Shown: positions 8,740 through 16,108 of the stretch, piece by piece
Position numbering within the stretch: the stretch's first letter is position 1
How the letters are laid out: every line of letters begins with the position of its first letter
IMG/VR virus record: IMGVR_UViG_3300045825_000032
Span: 1 to 53,134 of that record
Strand: one strand, 5' to 3'
Source of the DNA: a virus
Length of the DNA: 53,134 nt
The notes under the pieces: model-generated
The model's database searches: none
What the model saw: only the letters and a program-made list of their open reading frames with translations
Told to the model about the DNA's origin: nothing
Translations under genes and position numbers: made by a program

Positions 8740-9496
8740 ACCGTTCCTTTAGAAACTTCATAGATACTGGCATCAATTCAAATTCACCATCATATACATC
8801 ATGAGCTACTAGGAATCCACGCCAATGTTTGTTTCCTTGGGGTCCTAGATAATCTTCATCATGTTCATAAAATGAACCACAGATAACAGAGGTAATTAAA
8901 CCACCATCAGCTTTGTATCCTGTAGCAATCTGGAGTCCTTGTTGATGCCCTGCAATACAGGACTGATGCTTCTTGTTTAATTGAGCACTAGCAGAACTAG
9001 CAGGACGACCAGCAACACCGGTAACGAAGTAATGGCTGTACGCAACACCATCAATGATAACCACTTTAAGAAAGTCATGAACTTCCCACCCCATCTCTTC
9101 ATATTTTAAATCTTTTATTGAGAGAACACCATCCAACTTAGGGTCATCATTTACTGCTCGATTGATTCGATTCTCATGATTGCCTAAGGTCATTACCATT
9201 CTGGGTTTGTACTGCTTCTCTTTATTCCTTTGGGCACGAGCATTAAATGTGTTAATAGGCCATAACATAGTTTTCATAGCCTCATTTGCCGCATCAATGT
9301 CTAGTTTATACCTACGCCCCTCAAAGGACTTCTTACCTACATCATAAGAAGACAAAGAAGGCATATCAGCAAAGTCTCCAATACAGATAATTACTTCTGG
9401 CTGTTTCTTCACCAAATATCGCCCAAGAGCAGTAAGATATTCTGTATTATCCCCTGCTCTAATCTGTGTGTCAGGAATTACAACGTGGCTTGTCAT
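8726..9496 (-). CDS. Calcineurin-like metallophosphoesterase
   Basis: 256 aa. The dinuclear metal motifs appear in order: PDTQ (about residues 8-11), GDFAD (40-44), GNHENR (105-110) and GHQQG (about 184). This is the metallophosphoesterase fold, acting on phosphodiesters or phosphomonoesters. In phages such proteins may be DNA nucleases or nucleotide phosphatases; I cannot separate these. It starts at an ATGA overlap with the upstream small gene and overlaps the next by 14 bp. Confidence 0.85.
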   Translation of the reverse strand: MTSHVVIPDTQIRAGDNTEYLTALGRYLVKKQPEVIICIGDFADMPSLSSYDVGKKSFEGRRYKLDIDAANEAMKTMLWPINTFNARAQRNKEKQYKPRMVMTLGNHENRINRAVNDDPKLDGVLSIKDLKYEEMGWEVHDFLKVVIIDGVAYSHYFVTGVAGRPASSASAQLNKKHQSCIAGHQQGLQIATGYKADGGLITSVICGSFYEHDEDYLGPQGNKHWRGFLVAHDVYDGEFELMPVSMKFLKERYGAS

Positions 9497-9687
9497 TGTG
9501 TCATGGGGGCCTGTGGAGATACAATACCTAATTCCTCATCAGATTTACCTGTGAACAACGGCATCACTCCGTTAGCCATAAGAAAGTTAATCCCTACGTT
9601 GAGGACTAGCTCAACCTCTTGCTTATTGAGAGTACCTTCAAAGGTAACATTCCCATCAGCATCTTCAGTCTTTACTTGAATTTTCAT
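9493..9687 (-). CDS. Small conserved phage protein, unknown
   Basis: 64 aa (MKIQVKTEDADGNVTFEGTL...). It reads as a short beta-hairpin followed by a helix (NKQEVELVLNVGINFLM) of a type often seen beside phage exonuclease and phosphoesterase genes. It overlaps both neighbours. No function assigned. Confidence 0.6.
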   Translation of the reverse strand: MKIQVKTEDADGNVTFEGTLNKQEVELVLNVGINFLMANGVMPLFTGKSDEELGIVSPQAPMTQ

Positions 9688-10123
9688 TTATTTGTTTTAA
9701 TAGATTAAAAAAGTGTTCTGCGTTTACAATGGCTAAGGGTTCCTTGTAGTCCATCTTAACAATGACCAGTGGCTCATATTTACCATGAGTCTTAGCCTGC
9801 TCATAGTATGTGTGAATTTGGCTCGTCGCCTTGTTCTTACATTCGATTTGGTAAGGAACCAGTTTCCGTGCCGCTGGGCTAAGTTGTACGTCCTCACCAG
9901 AGGCACCCATCGAGGTTGATTTAACGTCGTCTGGTTCCAGTTTAGTAAAGGCTGTAAGAATTGCATCACGTACCCATTTCTGTAGTATCCGTCCTTTTGC
10001 TTTTGCACTTTGTGGTTTCAAATAATCTCCATATTCCCCTGTGTCTTCATTATACCAACCTCCCTCTATTTTTGGGATAGCGTCCCATGGGCTTAATTGT
10101 CCGAGAAGTCTGGAAATTGCCAT
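9665..10123 (-). CDS. PD-(D/E)XK nuclease, possible resolvase
   Basis: 152 aa. The catalytic core is visible: E77-D78 in SGEDVQLSPAARK followed by E94-C-K96 (YQIECKN), the D...ExK arrangement of PD-(D/E)XK nucleases. Located directly after the 5'-3' exonuclease in the replication operon, it could resolve branched intermediates like T7 endonuclease I, or degrade host DNA. Fold call is good; the biological substrate is inferred. Confidence 0.75.
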   Translation of the reverse strand: MAISRLLGQLSPWDAIPKIEGGWYNEDTGEYGDYLKPQSAKAKGRILQKWVRDAILTAFTKLEPDDVKSTSMGASGEDVQLSPAARKLVPYQIECKNKATSQIHTYYEQAKTHGKYEPLVIVKMDYKEPLAIVNAEHFFNLLKQINENSSKD

Positions 10124-10812
10124 ATGTCATTTTCCTTGTGGAAGATATATAAGCATTGACCATTCATAAGCATTTCTTCATCATTAGAATAAGCATCACG
10201 AACAGCTTCAAACATTTCCTGCTCTGTAGTCAGGCCGTCCAAGATTCGAGTTGCTTTGACTTTACCAATTCCAGAAACACCCTTGAGGCCATCTGTTGCA
10301 TCTCCGATAAGGAGTTGGTAGTAGAAAAATCTAAGTCCATCTTCGGCTGTGACACTAGCAAACTCTGCTGGTTTTGTCCAACGATTTTTACCCACAACGC
10401 CCCCTGATATTTCCCAACTGTAATGATTACCGGGGATTTGCCGAAGGTCTTTGTCCAAAGAGCAAATAACTGTGTTACGAATATCCCCACATTGGCTAAT
10501 TCCAAGAAGGTCATCTGCTTCACATCCGTCAGAACGTACCGCGTTATATTGTTGCTCAAGATAGTCTTTACATTGTGTAAGGTACTGAGGTCGGTCCATA
10601 GTAAGCCGATTGGCTTTATACTCTGGAAAGACTTGATACCTAAAATTATTCTCTCCTGAGAGAGCTACATACATTTCGCTGGCATGTGTGGCTAATAGAA
10701 TATCATCTATCAAACGCTCCATATAATAACGAGCGATTTCAAAGGTTTCTAGATTAGCAGCAGCGGCACACCTGTATGCAATAATATCCCCATCTATTAG
10801 GGCTTTAATCAT
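10093..10812 (-). CDS. 5'-3' exonuclease / flap endonuclease (FEN family)
   Basis: 239 aa. The metal-binding acidic residues of the PIN/FEN fold are seen at the N-terminus (ALIDGD, D7 and D9), in CEADDLLG (about 97-104) and in SLDKDLRQ. A helix-3-turn-helix DNA-binding motif follows (GDATDGLKGVSGIGKVKA, about 169-186). It would remove RNA primers or resect ends during phage replication, as T7 gene 6 does. It overlaps the nuclease gene downstream and a small membrane protein upstream. Confidence 0.88.
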   Translation of the reverse strand: MIKALIDGDIIAYRCAAAANLETFEIARYYMERLIDDILLATHASEMYVALSGENNFRYQVFPEYKANRLTMDRPQYLTQCKDYLEQQYNAVRSDGCEADDLLGISQCGDIRNTVICSLDKDLRQIPGNHYSWEISGGVVGKNRWTKPAEFASVTAEDGLRFFYYQLLIGDATDGLKGVSGIGKVKATRILDGLTTEQEMFEAVRDAYSNDEEMLMNGQCLYIFHKENDIWQFPDFSDN

Positions 10813-11065
10813 AACTTATAACGGACCCCCTTGACCTATGTGGGTACTCTCGGTACTCCATAAAACATCGGTAAACTCCATTCTTTTTAGCTATCCATGC
10901 TTCTTGTTTTACTGTATCCCTACAGTTTTCATGCCATTCCATGTGTTCATTAACATCCTTGGTGAGAGCAACCCCCATCCAAAATCCGGCTGTTCCAAAG
11001 GAAGCAGAACAAAGGATAAGGGTTAGTATATACAAGAAGTCCTGAACCTTACTCTTTAGGCTCAA
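10805..11065 (-). CDS. Small single-pass membrane protein, unknown
   Basis: 86 aa with one strong hydrophobic helix (about residues 11-35, FLYILTLILCSASFGTAGFW) and a charged C-terminal domain containing two Cys. It lies between the SSB and exonuclease genes, overlapping both. Function unknown. Confidence 0.6.
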   Translation of the reverse strand: MSLKSKVQDFLYILTLILCSASFGTAGFWMGVALTKDVNEHMEWHENCRDTVKQEAWIAKKNGVYRCFMEYREYPHRSRGSVISYD

Positions 11066-11516
11066 GTACCCAGTCCGTGAACTGTTGAGCTACCTCGATT
11101 ACAGTATTAACATCAAGATGCTCAATGTCAGACCGCAATTTAATGTACTCGATAGCATTACTGATACTGGACTGTTTAATGATATACACTTGTTTACGAG
11201 CACGTTCTTCTGGAGTCTCATAGTTACTACCAGTGACTCGTGTAGTGCCTGTAGTTGAGGCAGGAGCACCTGTAGGAGCACTACCATCACTAATAGAGGC
11301 CCATTCATTGTAACCTTGGGCATTCTTGGTCAACTGAACGTCAACTTCTTGTCCTGCCAAAGTTTGTACTTGTTTATAGATGCTAGGATTAGCAAAATCC
11401 ATAATGTTCTGAGTACGGGGTTCACCATTATAGGTGTAAGCTACAATAGCTTTATTGTAACCCTTTGTACCTTTTTTAACGAACTCGTTATTAACACTGT
11501 TAATTGTAATTTTCAA
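11049..11516 (-). CDS. Probable single-stranded DNA-binding protein
   Basis: 155 aa. The N-terminal 80 residues are beta-rich in a way consistent with an OB fold. A Ser/Thr/Gly-rich linker follows, then a helical tail with YETPEERARKQVYIIKQSSIS, a pattern I associate with a family of phage SSB-like proteins. The tail ends acidic (VLEPKE), as in SSBs that recruit partners. Its place between DNA polymerase and exonuclease supports the role. An exact TTAACACTGTTAA palindrome lies in codons 5-9, and a consensus promoter lies 160 bp upstream inside the polymerase gene. Confidence 0.65.
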   Translation of the reverse strand: MKITINSVNNEFVKKGTKGYNKAIVAYTYNGEPRTQNIMDFANPSIYKQVQTLAGQEVDVQLTKNAQGYNEWASISDGSAPTGAPASTTGTTRVTGSNYETPEERARKQVYIIKQSSISNAIEYIKLRSDIEHLDVNTVIEVAQQFTDWVLEPKE

Positions 11517-12247
11517 AGTTTAATTTCCTTCATTTCTAGTTTGTTCATCCCATACTGCACTTCGCAGGACAGGGGTAGTTTAAATTCATAGTCGAAGACT
11601 TGTTTACATAGTTTTGGTACATCTTCGATTGCTTGTTTTAAAAGCATACTAATATTATACACGTTTTTCTCTGGTGTGTCAAGTACTATCGAGTCATGGA
11701 TGGTAGAAATCATTAGAGCTTCCATACCAGACTCACGTAGTAGCTTTCTAGCTTGTAAACGTGCAAGCATAACCAAGTCTGCACCGAATCCCTGAACTGG
11801 ATAGTTTTTAATAATTGTCAGGGGCCACGGCTCAGTCTTGTTGTAGTCAGGGGTTATGGGATAGTGTCTCCCACTTGGGATAGTAAGCTTCCCTTCTTTT
11901 TGGGCGGTACGGAGGAGTTCTCCGTGCCATCGCTGGATTCCTTTATATTTAGAGTAATACTCGTCAATAATGCCTTGCCAGAACTGGACAGACTTAGATA
12001 CGTCTTGAAAGTCTGCATCGTTTGCATAAGAGTATGCGCTTCCACCGTAGATAAGTCTGAACTTAAAGATTTTAGCAATAAGTCTTCCTTGTTTCCCTTC
12101 ACCGAGTTTAAATCTATCACGATTTGCTTCATGTATATCTACCTTGTCAATAATTTCTTGGCACAGAACTTCATCCCCGGATAGCTCTGCGGCTACAACG
12201 ACCTCTAGCCCTTTTACGTCAGCGTTAATTAGTATTATTGTACTCCT
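11513..12247 (-). CDS. Family A DNA polymerase, C-terminal (palm/fingers) part in a separate frame
   Basis: Open from the TAG at 12248-12250 to the stop at 11513. It carries polymerase motif A (INADVKGLEVVVAA, catalytic Asp), motif B/O-helix (R-x3-K-x3-F-x3-YGG) and motif C (TIHDSIVLDTP). There is no ATG, GTG or TTG in frame before motif B or indeed before 11776, so translation must come from a non-standard start, a frameshift or splicing. AGGAG (12247-12243) is followed by ATA codons at 12238 and 12235. The matching N-terminal part lies at 12406-13590, and a 62-codon ORF sits between them. Together they make about 635 aa, a normal PolA-type phage polymerase length. Confidence 0.85.
   Translation of the reverse strand, partial: RSTIILINADVKGLEVVVAAELSGDEVLCQEIIDKVDIHEANRDRFKLGEGKQGRLIAKIFKFRLIYGGSAYSYANDADFQDVSKSVQFWQGIIDEYYSKYKGIQRWHGELLRTAQKEGKLTIPSGRHYPITPDYNKTEPWPLTIIKNYPVQGFGADLVMLARLQARKLLRESGMEALMISTIHDSIVLDTPEKNVYNISMLLKQAIEDVPKLCKQVFDYEFKLPLSCEVQYGMNKLEMKEIKL
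11654..11682 (-). promoter_or_regulatory. Leftward sigma70 promoter inside the polymerase C-terminal part
   Basis: On the minus strand TTGACA (11682-11677), 17 bp, then TATAAT (11659-11654): a full consensus match. It is preceded by AGTAC, as in the promoters at 14996-15024 and 29258-29286. It would feed the SSB, exonuclease and downstream genes. It lies within codons for the motif C region of the polymerase. Confidence 0.75.
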
Positions 12248-12413
12248 CTATAAAACATTCTGCTTCCGCATCTGAATCATTTTCTTGAAGAATATATAAT
12301 TCCATTATCCAAAGTTTATTTATAGTATCAAGATATTTCTCTGCCGGGTTAGCTTTATACCATTCTATATCTTGAAATTCTTTTTTCCATCTAAATGAAA
12401 CAAATTTAGTCAT
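12225..12413 (-). CDS. 62-codon ORF splitting the DNA polymerase
   Basis: The ORF (MTKFVSFRWKKEFQDIEW..., 62 aa) starts in an ATGA overlap with the stop of the polymerase N-terminal part, and its last codons contain the AGGAG that precedes the C-terminal part. It has no resemblance to polymerase and no recognised domain; it is acidic toward its end. Its frame differs from both flanking polymerase frames. It may be an inserted small gene that split the polymerase, or part of an intervening sequence. Confidence 0.5.
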   Translation of the reverse strand: MTKFVSFRWKKEFQDIEWYKANPAEKYLDTINKLWIMELYILQENDSDAEAECFIEEYNNTN

Positions 12414-13590
12414 ATCTTGAGATTAAAAGTTGGTCAACTTGATTTCCAAAGTTCTGCATATTGGGATTACTACTGGATAATCGACCAGTTCTAGCCACTA
12501 CCTGATTATACTGTCCATGTAGAAACTCACCCCATCCCATCTTGTCTAGGAGTTCAGGAAGCTTCCCAAAATAAGTATCCATCAGTTTAGCTAACTCTGC
12601 TCGTTCCAATAGCAACTCAATAATCCGTCTATGTTCCTTTGTGGGTTTCTTTAATTGTTTTAGTACCCCTTCATTAGTTTCATAGATAGTAATTTCCTGA
12701 ATACTTCCGTCTGGTAAAGCCAGCTTCTTTTTAAGTTTTGTTTCAGTTTTAGGGAGAGGTCTGAACCTCCACCCACATTCATAGATAACAATGTTATGTC
12801 GAACCCGTGTATAAACTTCTCCCTTACGTGGGCCGCTTTTGTAGACTGTCTCTTCTTCTGTGGGTTCATCAATATCTATTTTCCCGCCATATAACAGACA
12901 GCTAAGATGTTGACCGCTGTCGAGATTAATAGCAGGAGTAGGGGAATGCGTGAGAAGCTCCTCTGTAATCGTCTGTAATTTCTTTGCCGTTTCGTTAGCT
13001 TTAACATTACATAACTCCTTATCAAATTTAATTCCATTCCATTCAATCTCTGCAAGAACCAACAAATCTAATCCCATAATCAGACAGAGTTTCTTCTGTT
13101 TCTCTGTCATTACCTCTTGCTGTTTGAGATAGAGTTTGTAGGTAAGGTCTACATCGAGGTCATTGTAGAACTGCAATTCAGTTACAGGAATGTCTGGAGT
13201 ATCTATCCCAAGGGACCAATACTCGGCAATTTTATCATCTTTGGAACCTAGTTCATACTTCGCAAGGCACTCATTAAGACTAGGATAAGTGCTCGTTTGA
13301 CCGGAGATAATGAACTCCGCCAGTTGGCAATCCCAGATGCGAGTTTTATCAGGTGGTACTATCCCATGCCTGCGAACCCATGTCAGGTCAAATTTAAGAT
13401 TAAATCCTACTACCAGACTTGCTGACTGCATTTCGAGACGTAGCTCATGCAGGAAGTCCGGGGCATCATAATAGTTAAATGATGGTGGATTATCATCTAT
13501 CTTCACTGAATAGGACACCAACTTGTTACTCGCCGTAAACGGGTGTCCTTTCAGATGTGTGGTTGTCTCTACGTCAAATGTTAATACAAT
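12406..13590 (-). CDS. Family A DNA polymerase, N-terminal (3'-5' exonuclease/thumb) part, ATT start
   Basis: 394 aa from ATT at 13590. Exonuclease motifs: FDVETT (Exo I), VGFNLKFD (Exo II) and YNDLDVD (Exo III); thumb and TGRLSSSNPNMQN follow, and the frame ends just before motif A. Exo I lies upstream of the first TTG/GTG (13521), so those starts would delete a catalytic motif. Between the in-frame TGA at 13605 and Exo I there is no ATG, GTG or TTG. A perfect AGGAGGT (13603-13597) stands 6 nt before ATT at 13590. AUU is a known rare start (infC, pcnB in E. coli) that limits expression, so autoregulated synthesis is possible. Confidence 0.88.
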   Translation of the reverse strand: MVLTFDVETTTHLKGHPFTASNKLVSYSVKIDDNPPSFNYYDAPDFLHELRLEMQSASLVVGFNLKFDLTWVRRHGIVPPDKTRIWDCQLAEFIISGQTSTYPSLNECLAKYELGSKDDKIAEYWSLGIDTPDIPVTELQFYNDLDVDLTYKLYLKQQEVMTEKQKKLCLIMGLDLLVLAEIEWNGIKFDKELCNVKANETAKKLQTITEELLTHSPTPAINLDSGQHLSCLLYGGKIDIDEPTEEETVYKSGPRKGEVYTRVRHNIVIYECGWRFRPLPKTETKLKKKLALPDGSIQEITIYETNEGVLKQLKKPTKEHRRIIELLLERAELAKLMDTYFGKLPELLDKMGWGEFLHGQYNQVVARTGRLSSSNPNMQNFGNQVDQLLISRYD

Positions 13591-13601
13591 ATTAAAACCT
13601 C

Positions 13602-13700
13602 CTATTCACTTTTAATAAGTTTACATTTTCTGCATTGGTATCTATTCATACCATAACCAGCAGACCCAACATATTCCCAATCATGTTTGCATTCAATCAT
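13602..13700 (-). CDS. Mini zinc-ribbon protein
   Basis: 32 aa (MIECKHDWEYVGSAGYGMNRYQCRKCKLIKSE) is too short for most gene callers but has C4-x-H6 and C-x-x-C (QCRKC), a complete set of zinc ligands. It overlaps the helicase stop by 8 bp, and its own stop (TAG) is fused to the AGGAGG that serves the polymerase. That coupling argues it is translated. Function unknown. Confidence 0.65.
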   Translation of the reverse strand: MIECKHDWEYVGSAGYGMNRYQCRKCKLIKSE

Positions 13701-14946
13701 AATTTTCAATGTCCTTAAAACGTGCAATCTCCGGTTCAATCAACACTTGCATACGAGCATGGCGCATATGAGGGATAGTATCTTCATCTCCTAACAATTT
13801 GTTCTTTGAAATGTTAAGGTAGCGAATATACTCTGCACCCTCTGCATGGGTATTACCCATACCTAGAATCCAATCTGCCTCTGCTTGTTTACTGGTCTTT
13901 GCATTAGCTACGTTATCCATAGTAAGCCACTTCTGGCCCTCCGCAGTACCGTCAGCCTGACATACACCAATAACCGGACAATATCGTTTAGCTAGTTCCC
14001 TAGCCCAGATATAGATTGCTCCTAGCCGTAGGTCTTCCCGGTCAGCATCAAAGCCCTTAATCTTGTCAATCTGGTCAAAGACAACAAGACTAGGGTTTAG
14101 TTGCTTACAAATAGCTTCGACTTTGGACCGACCTATTAACGCGTCGTCAACAAGCCGGAATGAATCAGTTGGAAATCCATGTTTGTACCTTTCAGTTGAA
14201 CCCAACAATTGTTCAAGTCGTACTCCGTGGAACCCTTGATGTACACGAAGCATGACCTCAGCACCAACCTGCTCGTTGTTGAACCATATAATCGGGCCAC
14301 GAGTATCAGGTAAATGTTGAAGCATATATGAAACTTCCGATGCAAGGAAAGTAGTTTTTCCTGACTCTGGTCTTGCGAAAAGAAATCCGAAGTTTCCTTT
14401 TCTAAGGCTTCCAAGGCTTTTGTTAAGGCAATCAAGTCTCCATCTAAGTCCTTTATCCTGATATACTTCGTGTAGAAGCTTCTCCAAATCCCCCGAAACA
14501 AACTCGAAATCTTCCGTCGTTTCTGGATTGTCATTGTTTAATTCCTCCAATAGTTCATTAACAGGTGTTAATTCCCCGGACCCAGTACTGAACTTAAAGG
14601 CTGCCTCAGACAGTTTTAAAGCCGTTTTACGGCGTTTAATCTGCTTAAGGATACCTACCCCTAGGGTGGGGTCTATTTGTGTCTCTGAGAGCGTTTTAAA
14701 TAGCTCCAGATAGATTCCTTTATCCACATCAGGGTATGCTGTGAAGAAAGCAGCCTGTAGGTCGTCTAAACTGAAGTCCTGTATGTAATCCCTATGCAGG
14801 GATTGTAACACCTTGTAAACATAATATAGTTCTTTATACTCATCCCTGATATGTTGCAGGTCAATAGAGTCAAAGTAGCTATCGTAGAACTCCCGTCTTA
14901 GTAGGAGTGTGATTAAGTCCCGTTCAGGGACGTATATAGTATTCAT
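13693..14946 (-). CDS. Replicative DNA helicase, DnaB/RecA-like
   Basis: 417 aa. Walker A is ARPESGKTT (residues 191-199) and Walker B is LVVFDQID (about 285-292); a later QADGT and the conserved N-A-K-T-S-K-Q-A-E-A-D segment fit the DnaB-family core, which unwinds the fork 5' to 3' as a ring. The N-terminal 150 residues are helical, as in DnaB/T7 gp4-type proteins, but carry no primase; the primase is a separate gene at 16105. It is the first gene behind the promoter at 14996-15024. Confidence 0.85.
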   Translation of the reverse strand: MNTIYVPERDLITLLLRREFYDSYFDSIDLQHIRDEYKELYYVYKVLQSLHRDYIQDFSLDDLQAAFFTAYPDVDKGIYLELFKTLSETQIDPTLGVGILKQIKRRKTALKLSEAAFKFSTGSGELTPVNELLEELNNDNPETTEDFEFVSGDLEKLLHEVYQDKGLRWRLDCLNKSLGSLRKGNFGFLFARPESGKTTFLASEVSYMLQHLPDTRGPIIWFNNEQVGAEVMLRVHQGFHGVRLEQLLGSTERYKHGFPTDSFRLVDDALIGRSKVEAICKQLNPSLVVFDQIDKIKGFDADREDLRLGAIYIWARELAKRYCPVIGVCQADGTAEGQKWLTMDNVANAKTSKQAEADWILGMGNTHAEGAEYIRYLNISKNKLLGDEDTIPHMRHARMQVLIEPEIARFKDIENYD

Positions 14947-15060
14947 GTATTAATATATTATATTAATAATATATATTATTATATATTATATATAAAGTAT
15001 ATCATATTCCTTTCTATATGTCAAGTACTGTTACAAATGTTACTTAGCCTGGGGTGATGG
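14947..15060. promoter_or_regulatory. AT-only leader and gap between helicase and the inserted cassette
   Basis: This 114-bp gap is almost pure A/T near the helicase start (14950-14990), giving a leader of about 40 nt with many short self-complementary TATTAATA runs. A similar AT-rich block lies at 29155-29257. The gap contains the promoter described separately; nothing else is seen. Confidence 0.6.
14996..15024 (-). promoter_or_regulatory. Leftward sigma70 promoter for the helicase-polymerase genes
   Basis: On the minus strand TTGACA (15024-15019), 17 bp, TATACT (15001-14996), preceded by AGTAC. The predicted start is near 14989, about 43 nt before the helicase ATG. It restarts transcription after the inserted cassette at 15061-16108. 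Confidence 0.85.
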
Positions 15061-15453
15061 TTACGTTATCTCGCACAGAGGGGTTATTTTGTTCGCTGTG
15101 TATTCGGAGAAGTTTTTACAGTCGTATTTTTTCCCACAGTATTCTTTTTGCGACCCGTTGCTTTGGACGAATGTTGAGTAGCTTCTGCAAGTTCTGCAAT
15201 CTTGCGTAGTCGGTACTGCGGCAAGGGCGGTGCGGAGTTCATACGTTTTCTCAAATATTTCTCGCCCGATTGGGTATTCCTCACTGCTGACACCGCGCAT
15301 TATTAAGTCGTCAGGCAGGACGGGCGTTATCCCTTCTCTGGTGCTGGAGTGCGACTCTCCTAGCCTTTGCTTACGTACATGGACGATAACAGGAAGTTTC
15401 ACGCATGGAACCCAGCCTCCATTATCCAGCGCCTCGCGCAGTTTATTGCTCAT
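15061..15453 (-). CDS. Cys-rich accessory protein, unknown
   Basis: 130 aa with a cysteine cluster in the C-terminal half (DCRTCRSYS, EYCGKKYDCKNFSEY), probably metal-binding. It belongs to a three-gene insert of higher G+C than the flanking genes. Similar small Cys-rich proteins are typical of accessory genes in temperate proteobacterial phages. No function assigned. Confidence 0.6.
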   Translation of the reverse strand: MSNKLREALDNGGWVPCVKLPVIVHVRKQRLGESHSSTREGITPVLPDDLIMRGVSSEEYPIGREIFEKTYELRTALAAVPTTQDCRTCRSYSTFVQSNGSQKEYCGKKYDCKNFSEYTANKITPLCEIT

Positions 15454-15863
15454 TTCACTCTCCCTTCTATATCAGAAATGCTTTGTTTGTAACTCTTTAA
15501 CACCCGCTCAAAGTGCGGAAGGCAGGAATCGGTAACAGTTGCACCGAGGTAGTCTTTCGCTGCTTTCATATCCCGCATCGCCTGCTCAAGCAGCTTGTCC
15601 TGAGACTCTGCTTTGCATTGCTGGCAATCGTGCTGCACCCAATTGGTAGCGGTTAGCCAGCCGTGACCTTTATCACATTCCTTGAATACGATGGTGCAGT
15701 TCTTCATTGAAGGCGGAAGTTGCTTCTCAAGTTCAGCAACTCGGGCGCGGAGTTCGTCTATCTCTGCTTCCATGGCGTAGTTATCTTCCTGAATATCAAA
15801 GTCTGGTCCCTTTGAATGTGCTGGCAACCGTTCCGGCCAAGTTTTAATAGTGGTCATGGTCAA
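15450..15863 (-). CDS. Coiled-coil accessory protein with Cys pairs
   Basis: 137 aa. Residues about 29-47 (YAMEAEIDELRARVAELEK) form a clear heptad coiled coil; the middle has a possible zinc site (C...CDKGHG...HDCQQC), and the rest is helical. Start and stop overlap the neighbours by 4 bp. The G+C is higher than that of the core genes. Function unknown. Confidence 0.6.
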   Translation of the reverse strand: MTMTTIKTWPERLPAHSKGPDFDIQEDNYAMEAEIDELRARVAELEKQLPPSMKNCTIVFKECDKGHGWLTATNWVQHDCQQCKAESQDKLLEQAMRDMKAAKDYLGATVTDSCLPHFERVLKSYKQSISDIEGRVK

Positions 15864-16108
15864 TCCTTTGGGAGAAAATGCAACTTCATTCCAAGTGGCA
15901 ATTCTTTTGCTGAATACAAGCCAACGACAACTCTCGCCAATGGCTCATTTTCAAGAACAATTCCAATCGGCTCACCAACCCGCTTGATGTAGTCCTGAAT
16001 GGCTTTGGCGTAGCAGGCGGCTCCGTATTCGTGCATATGGTCATGCGAGAACGACAAGTTATCCGCATAATCACCCATATCTGCTGGCGGCAATTCTGGT
16101 AAGTTCAT
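15860..16108 (-). CDS. Small accessory protein, unknown
   Basis: 82 aa (MNLPELPPADMGDYADNL...). The MNLPELP start followed by AACYAKAIQDYI is common in small hypothetical proteins of temperate-phage accessory regions. It overlaps the primase stop by 4 bp and completes the inserted cassette. Function unknown. Confidence 0.55.
   Translation of the reverse strand: MNLPELPPADMGDYADNLSFSHDHMHEYGAACYAKAIQDYIKRVGEPIGIVLENEPLARVVVGLYSAKELPLGMKLHFLPKD

Noticed and set aside
11854-12184. 92-codon leftward ORF and 106-codon rightward ORF over the polymerase region
   Set aside because: They are other-frame shadows of the clear polymerase motifs A and B.
12230-12410. Group I intron or intein interrupting the DNA polymerase
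   Set aside because: The intervening segment is only about 160-180 nt with no recognisable catalytic core, and it does not keep one protein frame, so neither is supported; the split-gene question is kept as a finding.
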